Assembly: GCF_900111155.1 (NCBI RefSeq)
Contig: NZ_FOGG01000010.1
Location: forward strand, 62,001 to 126,000
Reading direction: 5' to 3'
DNA from: Pedobacter rhizosphaerae
Lineage (GTDB): Bacteria > Bacteroidota > Bacteroidia > Sphingobacteriales > Sphingobacteriaceae
Length of the DNA: 64,000 nucleotides
Positions 20,963 to 28,279 of the stretch are shown in pieces (the first letter of the stretch is position 1; each line of letters begins with the position of its first letter). Under the pieces are notes generated by a model, which did not search any database, was not told where the DNA came from, and worked only from the letters and a program-made list of their open reading frames with translations. The position numbers were made by a program, and so were the translations under genes.

Positions 20963-20981
20963 GATTTTAATGGTTAGAATT

Positions 20982-23900
20982 TTAAAACGTTATACTTGCT
21001 CCCAAACTGAACGTTCTAGACTTTGGATAGCTTAAGTAATCGATTCCAAGTGGCGCAATGCCACTGGCTGATATTTCAGAATTAACTTCAGGATCCAGAC
21101 CTGAGTAGTCTGTGATGATGAAAAGATTCTGGCCAACAAAAAATACCCGGGCAGAAGAAACGGCCTTGCTATTGAATTTGAAGTTGTAGCCTATCGTCAG
21201 ATTATCCAACCTTAAAAAGGATCCGCTCTCTATCCAGCGCGATGAATAAGCCTTTGGTTGGCTCCTGCTCACCCCATCATCAATAGCAGATACAAGTACA
21301 TTGCGTCCAGGAAGATTATTTTTGTAGGCTAAATTGTTAGCTGTAAGGTTGTAGACCTCGTTTCCAACCACGCCACGTAAGTTTGCTGTTAAAAACCATG
21401 AACCATATCTTAAGTTATTACTCAACCCATAAGTAAAACTAGGTTGGGCAGTACCTAAAACCTGATTGGTAGCTTCGTACTGCTCCAAACCATTTGCATC
21501 TAAACCAGTAAATTTGCGTCCGAAGAAAGTACCAAGTGGGTATCCTGGCATAATGGTTTGCGCAAATCCGCCAGAAACAGTTCCTTGTAAGGGTGCAATC
21601 TGAATATTACTCCCCTGATATTTTTCGTTGGACAAGCTTAGTACCTTGTTAATGTTTCTGCTAATATTGAAATCTAAGTCCCAACCGAATTTATCCTTAT
21701 CGACCAATGTTGCACCTAACTCCAGCTCAATCCCTTTATTTTCCACACTCCCCACATTAGCCAATTGCGTATTCACTACAGCTGGAGAGGGAACTGCTAC
21801 CAGTAGCAATAGGTCAGTTGTTTTTTTTCGATAGACGTCAAAGCTACCTCTGATGCGATCGCCAAACAAGCCAAAGTTTAACCCTGCATTAATTTGTGCG
21901 GTTTGTTCCCATTTTAAATCCGGGTTGGCATATTGCTGTGGCAGCACGACCGTTACCCGTTGTCCTCCGACAATGTAACCTGTAGAACTGGCTCCTAAGG
22001 TAGTGAGGGAATTTAAATTTCCTATTTCCTGATTTCCGGTTACTCCATAGCTTAATCTCAACTTTAGATCAGATATAGCCTTTACCTTGAAAAACCTTTC
22101 TTGGGAAAGTCTCCATGCCACTGATCCTGAAGGAAAAACGCCCCATTTATTTCCCGATCCAAATCTGCTTGAACCATCCCTCCTCACTGTACCAGTAACT
22201 AAAAATCGATTATCAAAATTATAGTTCAATCTTCCGTAAAAAGATATAAGTGTATTGCTTTCCTTGTAGCTGGTTACACTATTCACTACGCTTGCCGCCT
22301 GGAGACTGTACCACTTGAATTCATCCGATAAGAAACCTGAGGCCGTGTTCCTTAATCCTTCATTTACAAAATATTGATAAGAATAGCCCCCGATAGCATC
22401 TACAACGTGCTTGCCATAAGTTTTATTAAAACGCAAAACTGTTTCCATTAATTTACTCTCATCGTACAATTTTTGTACGCTGGCATAACCACCCAATCCA
22501 TTTCCGAGAGGATTATTTTTACTGATAAAGGAATTTCGATCAATTGACTGACGGGTGTAACCTAAACTAACATCTATGCTTACAGGATCTAAAATCTTAT
22601 AATTTGTGCTCAGATTCCCTAAAAGCCTTTGCTGCTTCTTTTGGTCAATCACATCGGTTGAAAACGATACCGGATTAATACGGAAAGGCGGAACATGATT
22701 GTAGCCACCGTTCAAATCTCTTACTGGATATGTGGGATTGAAAACATAAGCTTCATAATTCATGCTTGTTCCTGCCTCACTGCCTACCGTGTTAGATACT
22801 GGCGCAGCATGCTGCATATTCTGCCCATAGTTTATCCTCAAATCAAATTTAAGGCGGTCGTTCAATGCTTTATGGTTAATATTGGCTAAAATATTTGCTT
22901 GCTCCAGTTTAGAACCCAGCATAACCCCTTCCAAATTCCCGTATCCAATAGACGCCCTGTATAGGGTTTTTTCGCTTCCACCAGAAAGTGAAATATTATG
23001 ATCCTGTGTAATCGCTGAACGATAAATTTCGTCCTGCCAGTTTGTTGAAGCACCGCGATCGTCGAGCGTAAGACCTAGGGTAGTATTCACTGCACGATAC
23101 TGGTCAGCGCTGAGGATATCCAACTTATTTGAAACCGTTGAAACACCAGCCTGACCATTATACACGACCTGTGCACTACCGGCACGTCCCTTTTTAGTTG
23201 TAATAACGATAACACCGTTAGCACCTCTGGAACCATATATTGCAGTGGCAGAGGCATCTTTTAGCACGGTGATGGATTCAATATCATTAGAATTTAATGT
23301 TTGCAAAGGATTGGATGGTTCCTGATCAAACACATCTGTTCCAGTACCCCGAATATTGGATTGATTTACATTGGCCGTACTGGAAATGGGAACTCCATCA
23401 ATAACATATAAAGGATCATTTGACCCGGTAAGCGAGGTTCCACCCCTGATGCGCACGGTATTGGAAGCTCCGGGTTTACCACTATTTTGAGAGATGTTTA
23501 CACCCGATATTTTGCCCTGCAATAGTTGCTGTGGCGCTAACTGCGACCCTTTATTAAAATCCTCGGAGGTTATTGCCCCCACAGAACCGGTCAAATCTTT
23601 TTGACGTTGTGTTCCGTATCCCACTACTACAACATCGTTGAGTTCTGCTTCAGTCGCTTTCATCAGTACATTGATAGTTTTTTTTCCATTCACTCCGATT
23701 TCCTGGTTCTGGAAACCGATAAATCTGAACACGAGAACAGCATTATCATCAGGAACAGCAATTTTATATCGTCCATCAACATCTGTCGCCACGCTTCGTT
23801 GCGTACCACGTACCTGCACGACCACACCAACCAATGGGCCTTTATCATCTTTCACTGTTCCGGTAATCTCGATATCGGCGGCTTTGGGTAATTTTTCCCT

Positions 23901-24275
23901 GGTTGCAGAAGGCGGGCGGGTTGATATTAGCACTGTATTATTCTGAATGCGAAAAGTGATTGGCAGACCGGAAAAGCACTTCTCTAGAACGGTGGTCAAA
24001 TCAGCATCCTTCACCTCTACGCTAATAGGATTTAGACTCTCTGCTACCGAACTATTATAAAGAAAATTATAATTGGTTTGTTTCCGAAGCTGTTTCACAA
24101 CTTCGCTCAACTTGGCATTGTGCAGGTTAAGGGTAATCTTCTGAGCAAAGGAGGATGCTTTGACCTGCAAAAGTGCAATTGTTAATATCACTAAGGTAAG
24201 CTTCATGCGTATTAAAATTTTTGGCAATAAGCGGTGATGATCCCTGAATTTGAATTCAGCAATTTTTTTATACAT
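20982..24275 (-). CDS. SusC/RagA TonB-dependent receptor with N-terminal STN signalling domain
   Basis: This 1097-residue protein is an outer-membrane importer that can also signal inward. A long basic N-terminus precedes the signal segment ('MKLTLVILTIALLQVKASSFAQ'). An in-frame ATG at residue 24 could be the true start. The STN domain follows at about residues 46-115 ('ITLNLHNAKLSEVVKQLRKQTNYNFLYN'), then a carboxypeptidase-regulatory-like domain ('ITGTVKDDKGPLVGVVVQV'), the plug ('DVVVVGYGTQRQKDLTGSVG', 'PLYVIDGVPI', 'IYGSRGANGVIVITTKKG') and the barrel ending 'LGASITF'. The STN domain is what contacts FecR, and the FecR gene lies immediately upstream in the same direction. It is the only one of four SusCs here with this domain, so it is the natural input for the sigma/FecR pair. 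Confidence 0.96.
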   Translation of the reverse strand: MYKKIAEFKFRDHHRLLPKILIRMKLTLVILTIALLQVKASSFAQKITLNLHNAKLSEVVKQLRKQTNYNFLYNSSVAESLNPISVEVKDADLTTVLEKCFSGLPITFRIQNNTVLISTRPPSATREKLPKAADIEITGTVKDDKGPLVGVVVQVRGTQRSVATDVDGRYKIAVPDDNAVLVFRFIGFQNQEIGVNGKKTINVLMKATEAELNDVVVVGYGTQRQKDLTGSVGAITSEDFNKGSQLAPQQLLQGKISGVNISQNSGKPGASNTVRIRGGTSLTGSNDPLYVIDGVPISSTANVNQSNIRGTGTDVFDQEPSNPLQTLNSNDIESITVLKDASATAIYGSRGANGVIVITTKKGRAGSAQVVYNGQAGVSTVSNKLDILSADQYRAVNTTLGLTLDDRGASTNWQDEIYRSAITQDHNISLSGGSEKTLYRASIGYGNLEGVMLGSKLEQANILANINHKALNDRLKFDLRINYGQNMQHAAPVSNTVGSEAGTSMNYEAYVFNPTYPVRDLNGGYNHVPPFRINPVSFSTDVIDQKKQQRLLGNLSTNYKILDPVSIDVSLGYTRQSIDRNSFISKNNPLGNGLGGYASVQKLYDESKLMETVLRFNKTYGKHVVDAIGGYSYQYFVNEGLRNTASGFLSDEFKWYSLQAASVVNSVTSYKESNTLISFYGRLNYNFDNRFLVTGTVRRDGSSRFGSGNKWGVFPSGSVAWRLSQERFFKVKAISDLKLRLSYGVTGNQEIGNLNSLTTLGASSTGYIVGGQRVTVVLPQQYANPDLKWEQTAQINAGLNFGLFGDRIRGSFDVYRKKTTDLLLLVAVPSPAVVNTQLANVGSVENKGIELELGATLVDKDKFGWDLDFNISRNINKVLSLSNEKYQGSNIQIAPLQGTVSGGFAQTIMPGYPLGTFFGRKFTGLDANGLEQYEATNQVLGTAQPSFTYGLSNNLRYGSWFLTANLRGVVGNEVYNLTANNLAYKNNLPGRNVLVSAIDDGVSRSQPKAYSSRWIESGSFLRLDNLTIGYNFKFNSKAVSSARVFFVGQNLFIITDYSGLDPEVNSEISASGIAPLGIDYLSYPKSRTFSLGASITF

Positions 24276-24429
24276 TTGGTTAGGTTTAAGGGTTTATTGT
24301 TGCTTCAATAGTCTAAGACCAAAGCTAACCCTGGGCTAGCGGGCAGGGAGTCTTGGCGGATTCCCTGTTTTTTGGCCGTTTTGCGCGTGATAATCTGTCT
24401 ATTTACTCAAACATGCGGCACAACTTCCG

Positions 24430-25572
24430 CTAGTTCGATACAATTACCTTCCTTTCTTTTAATTGAAATCTGGTTTTACCCAGGCTTTCTAGATTTTTTA
24501 ATAGTTCTTTTAAATCAGTGGATCTGGAAAAAGTACCTCCAAAACGTTCAGCTGAGGTAATGTGATACTCTACATCAACATCATACCAGCGGCTAATCAA
24601 TGTCATAATGGCTTTCACATCCTGGTTTTCGAATATGAAGTAACCATTTTTCCAGGAAAGTGCCTGGTCGAGATCTGCATTGGAAACTGTAATACCAGAA
24701 TTATTTACATTAAGATCAGCCTGATGGCCAGGCTTTAAAAGAGTATATTCAGCAGTTTTATTATTTTTTACGTTAACACTTCCTTCAAATAAGGTGGTAG
24801 AAATGTTCTGCTCACCTTGATATGCCTTAATATTAAAATGTGTCCCCAGTACAGTTACCGTTTGTATGCCACTAAGGACTTTAAAAGGCATTTTCGCATT
24901 GCGGGCAACTTCAAAATATCCTTCCCCTTGCAGGGTAACTACACGTTCAGTTCCCTGAAATTTTAAGGGGAATTTTAACGACGATGCCGCGTTTAACCAA
25001 ACGTGTGTGCCATCAGGAAGTATAACTTCAAACTGGCCCGCCCTTGGTGTGGTAATGGTATTGTATCTGACTTCCTTTCCATACTGTAGCCCATTTATTT
25101 TATAGATTAAACTCCCATCGGCCGTTTTTTCCAGCATCGCACCAGCGAGCTTGGTAGTGCCCTGAGCAAGGTCTTTAACATTTACCATAGAACCATCATC
25201 AAGTGTCAGTCTGGCTGTTTTTTGAGCTGGATTGATTGGAATGATAGACTTTTTAGCAACCATTTGTTGAGATTTTTGCTGACTGAGGTAAATAGCTAAT
25301 CCGATACCAAACAATACAGTTAATATGGCAGCTGCTTTAATTAGCTTACTGAAATTAAACTTCCTGTTATCTTTTTCAAGTCTTTCGCCGAATGAGTCAT
25401 AAAGCCTGTCCGCAAGCATCTCCTCTCCCCCAGCCTCTGCAAACCATTTTTTTAGATTCTGTCCGCCTGCATTTAGATTATGATACCATTCATTAAGCTC
25501 CTGAATATCCTGCTGAGAATAATTTCCATTCCTTACGCGCTCAAATAAAATCCGGATTCGATTTTCATCCAT
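24430..25572 (-). CDS. FecR family anti-sigma factor
   Basis: This 380-residue inner-membrane protein passes the signal from the STN-type SusC to the ECF sigma factor. The N-terminal cytoplasmic part (about 1-80, 'RIRILFERVRNGNYSQQDIQELNEWY') is the sigma-binding region. One membrane segment follows near 90-108 ('AAILTVLFGIGLAIYLS'). The periplasmic FecR domain has 'ITTPRAGQFEVILPDGTHVWLNAAS', 'YFEVARNAKMPFKV' and 'TVTVLGTHFNIKAY'. A DUF4974-type C-terminus ends the protein ('FENQDVKAIMTLISRWYDVDVEYH'). It is divergent from, not downstream of, its sigma gene. The two starts are 127 bases apart. Confidence 0.95.
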   Translation of the reverse strand: MDENRIRILFERVRNGNYSQQDIQELNEWYHNLNAGGQNLKKWFAEAGGEEMLADRLYDSFGERLEKDNRKFNFSKLIKAAAILTVLFGIGLAIYLSQQKSQQMVAKKSIIPINPAQKTARLTLDDGSMVNVKDLAQGTTKLAGAMLEKTADGSLIYKINGLQYGKEVRYNTITTPRAGQFEVILPDGTHVWLNAASSLKFPLKFQGTERVVTLQGEGYFEVARNAKMPFKVLSGIQTVTVLGTHFNIKAYQGEQNISTTLFEGSVNVKNNKTAEYTLLKPGHQADLNVNNSGITVSNADLDQALSWKNGYFIFENQDVKAIMTLISRWYDVDVEYHITSAERFGGTFSRSTDLKELLKNLESLGKTRFQLKERKVIVSN

Positions 25573-25699
25573 AGTTTACAAATTTGGTTAGTGACCTTGA
25601 TTGGGAAAAATTAATGGCCTATATTCGTAAGACGATAAAGCAAGTAGGCAACCGTTATTGGCTGCAAAACTTTTTTTCTAACCAACTATCCCAACTTGC
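25573..25699. promoter_or_regulatory. Shared divergent promoter region of fecR and the ECF sigma gene
   Basis: These 127 bases lie between two starts pointing away from each other, so both promoters must be packed here or overlap the coding ends. CACTAACCAAAT is read on the minus strand at 25582-25593, just before the fecR start, and CTAACCAACT on the plus strand near 25678, before the sigma start. The arrangement would let one event control sigma and anti-sigma together. Confidence 0.5.
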
Positions 25700-26266
25700 A
25701 TGAAGCAGTTTTACAGCGACAAGGAATTACAGGATTTTTTTCGTGATGGACAGGAATGGGCCTTTGAAATGTTGTATAAACGCCATGTTATCAAGCTAGT
25801 CGCTATTGCCATGCAAAAAACGAATGACCGTGCATTGTCTGAAGAGCTCGTGCAGGATGCATTTATGGTTTATTACAAATTGCCGGCAGAAAAAAAAGAA
25901 CTTACATCCGTATTTGCCTTTCTTTATGTGATTCTTAAAAATAAAATCATGGATCATTTCCGGCACATCCTTGTACGCAAAAAGTATGAATCTCATCTGG
26001 AGCAGACTTTCGACGAACTAGACCATTCTACTGTGTCTTTCATTGAGACAAGAGAGCTTGAAAAGTTAATCGACAAGGAAATAAGCCTCCTACCCCCAAA
26101 ATGTCAATCGGTTTTCACCTTAAGTAGAAAAAATTTGCTCAGCAATAAAGAGATTGCAAGTACCTTAAGTATTTCTGAAAATACGGTTGAACAGCACATG
26201 AGAAAGGCTTTGAGGATATTAAGGCTTTCGATCATGAAAAGTGTTAAAATTATCTTAATGCTCTGA
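25700..26266 (+). CDS. ECF-type RNA polymerase sigma-70 factor
   Basis: This 188-residue protein is an ECF sigma factor of the Bacteroidota SusC/FecR-linked type. Region 2 spans about 20-90 ('FEMLYKRHVIKLVAIAMQK', 'EELVQDAFMVYYKL', 'FAFLYVILKNKIMDHFR'). Region 4 spans about 125-180 ('LPPKCQSVFTLSRKNLLSNKEIASTLSISENTVEQHMRKALRILR') with its helix-turn-helix. It is one of few plus-strand genes in the pectin locus. It is expected to be held by the adjacent FecR and to drive the STN-type susCD operon. Confidence 0.95.
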   Translation: MKQFYSDKELQDFFRDGQEWAFEMLYKRHVIKLVAIAMQKTNDRALSEELVQDAFMVYYKLPAEKKELTSVFAFLYVILKNKIMDHFRHILVRKKYESHLEQTFDELDHSTVSFIETRELEKLIDKEISLLPPKCQSVFTLSRKNLLSNKEIASTLSISENTVEQHMRKALRILRLSIMKSVKIILML

Positions 26267-26628
26267 AACTATCTAATTTATATGGCAACCTGATTTAGGT
26301 CTTCACCTCCATCTAGCATCTTCAATTATAAGCATTTAACTTTCTGAAATCTAACTTTCAACAAATGTGCCATCCCAAGTCCACCAATATATGGTGCCCA
26401 AAAAATCCCTATTGTATGTGACAGAAGTAACAATCACCTCGTTGCATCTTCTCCAGTAGTTTGAGGATTAATCGATTTCCTCTCTCAGCTACTTTTAGTT
26501 TTTCCATCCCCAATTCCAGCGAAGTAATGATTTCATCTCCATTCGTTTATATTATCCCCTTTCAAGACCATGACTTTGTGATTAATCGTACAAATTTCAG
26601 TCTGAGTCTCAAGCTCCGTTATAAAATA
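26267..26628. other. Intergenic gap after the sigma gene, no feature seen
   Basis: These 362 bases separate the sigma gene (plus) from the end of the third susD (minus). I see no convincing ORF, RNA gene or strong GC-rich terminator hairpin. Both flanking genes read into this gap, so it must contain transcription end points for each. Confidence 0.4.
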
Positions 26629-28266
26629 TTATTGATATCCAGGATTTTGTTTAAATTCATCTTTATTGGTCACTGCATCAATCTGAGTGCGTGGGATAGG
26701 TCGTAGGTAATGAAATTCCTGAATATTGGGTCCAACATTGGGATTTAGGCTTTTCACCCTTTCAACAAGTTTCCCTGTACGTTTTAGATCAAACCATCGA
26801 AGCTGTTCACCCGCAAACTCTCTCGCTCTTTCATCCAAAATTAAATCTAAAGTAACCTGCCCTGCACCCAATTGCATATCAGCAACCTTTCCAGGTTTCG
26901 CTGCCCTTGTACGAATTACATTAAGATAGAGTGCCGCCTGGCCAGGATTTCCAAGTGAGAATTCCGCTTCAGCAGCAATTAGATATAGCTCAGCAAACCG
27001 TATTACAAATGCATCCCTTGCACTTTGAGCTTCATTCGCGCTGGATCTGGTTGGATCGTCGAACTTATTCAATGATACATAATGCAGTTGATCTTTTACC
27101 GTACCGTTTGAATTATACACAGCGTTCCGATCGTAGATTTTATACAATTTTCCCACTGGCGTATAAGCAGCCTTTGTTGACAGTACAGCAGTATCACCTA
27201 TTGCCATTCCTGACGGGCGCGATGCCCCATTAGCAAACCATACAGTTTTGAAAGACCCTTCATACCTCGCATCATTGGCAGAATACAAATCCAAGAGAAA
27301 TCGGGTAGGCATATATCGGTTAAAGGGTCTTCCATTAACGATATCCCGAACCATACCAGGCTGATCATCATATTTCATCGCGAAAAGTAGGTGGGCACTA
27401 CTACTGCCTCTACCATGACCCAATGGATTCAAGATAGGATCATTCAGGTCATTTAGCGAAAGGTTAACCGAGTAATTCACTGCGTACACTACCTCTTTGT
27501 TTTTAAGGTTTGACATTTTCCATAGATCGGCGTAGTTAGGGAGGAGTGTAAAGCCATATCCCCCATTTATTACAGCAAGAGCCATATCCCTTGCCTCTGC
27601 GTACTTCTTCTGGCTGAGGTACATGCGTGCAAGAAATGCCTGAGCAGCGGGTTTAGTGACCCGTCCATAATCCGAGGTGGTGACTGGTAATCTAGATATC
27701 GCAAAAAGGAGGTCTTCATCAATTTGATTGTAGAAGGTTTCTACAGGAGTTTTATTAGCTGTGGTAATGGCCCCCTTGGTTTCTGTTAAAGAAAAATGTA
27801 CGCCACCCCAAGTTTCCACAATATGCCAGTAGTAAAATGCCCTCAAAAATCTAAGCTCTGCCTCTCTAATCGGGCGTTGTGTTGTGGAAAGACCAGCCTC
27901 GCCTATTCGGTTAATACCTGTATTACACAAGTTAACTGCTGAGTAAAGTTGTTGCCACTCTGTAGTTATTGCGGCGTTAGTTGCCTGAAGATTAAGATAT
28001 TGACTTAGGTCTGTGTAAGCATCCCCCGCCCCGCTCATCCATAAATCAGTACCCATTTCAGCAATACTGAACCCTTCCTCCTTCCCATACCACCACCTTT
28101 GATAAGAGTATGCTGCATTGACCAATGTTTCAAACCCTTCTGGGCTGCTAAATACACTTTCAGCGGTAATACCGCTAGGATTATATTCCTCCAACGATTT
28201 CTTACAGGAGCAGATCATGGCTAAAAGACTAATGAAAATCACTCCGGAATAAATATATTTTTTCAT
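26629..28266 (-). CDS. SusD/RagB family nutrient-binding outer-membrane lipoprotein
   Basis: From the ATG at 28266 this is a 545-residue lipoprotein. An upstream in-frame start at 28302 would overlap susC and put twelve extra residues ahead of the signal peptide, so it is disfavoured. The signal is MKKYIYSGVIFISLLAMICSC with the lipid-bearing Cys near residue 21. Core signatures are 'REAELRFLRAFYYWHIVETWGGVHF', 'FVIRFAELYLIAAEAEFSLGNPG', 'LNVIRTRAAKPGK' and 'ILDERAREFAGEQLRWFDLKRTG'. The gap to the susC stop is 13 bases. Its ligand is not evident, though its position next to the pectin enzymes suggests a pectin side-chain or oligogalacturonide. Confidence 0.95.
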   Translation of the reverse strand: MKKYIYSGVIFISLLAMICSCKKSLEEYNPSGITAESVFSSPEGFETLVNAAYSYQRWWYGKEEGFSIAEMGTDLWMSGAGDAYTDLSQYLNLQATNAAITTEWQQLYSAVNLCNTGINRIGEAGLSTTQRPIREAELRFLRAFYYWHIVETWGGVHFSLTETKGAITTANKTPVETFYNQIDEDLLFAISRLPVTTSDYGRVTKPAAQAFLARMYLSQKKYAEARDMALAVINGGYGFTLLPNYADLWKMSNLKNKEVVYAVNYSVNLSLNDLNDPILNPLGHGRGSSSAHLLFAMKYDDQPGMVRDIVNGRPFNRYMPTRFLLDLYSANDARYEGSFKTVWFANGASRPSGMAIGDTAVLSTKAAYTPVGKLYKIYDRNAVYNSNGTVKDQLHYVSLNKFDDPTRSSANEAQSARDAFVIRFAELYLIAAEAEFSLGNPGQAALYLNVIRTRAAKPGKVADMQLGAGQVTLDLILDERAREFAGEQLRWFDLKRTGKLVERVKSLNPNVGPNIQEFHYLRPIPRTQIDAVTNKDEFKQNPGYQ

Positions 28267-28279
28267 GATAATATCTAGA

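Noticed and set aside
24346..24376. CAGGGA...TCCCTG hairpin followed by TTTTTT near the end of fecR
   Set aside because: It would terminate plus-strand transcripts, but both neighbouring genes run on the minus strand, where the T-run is on the wrong side.
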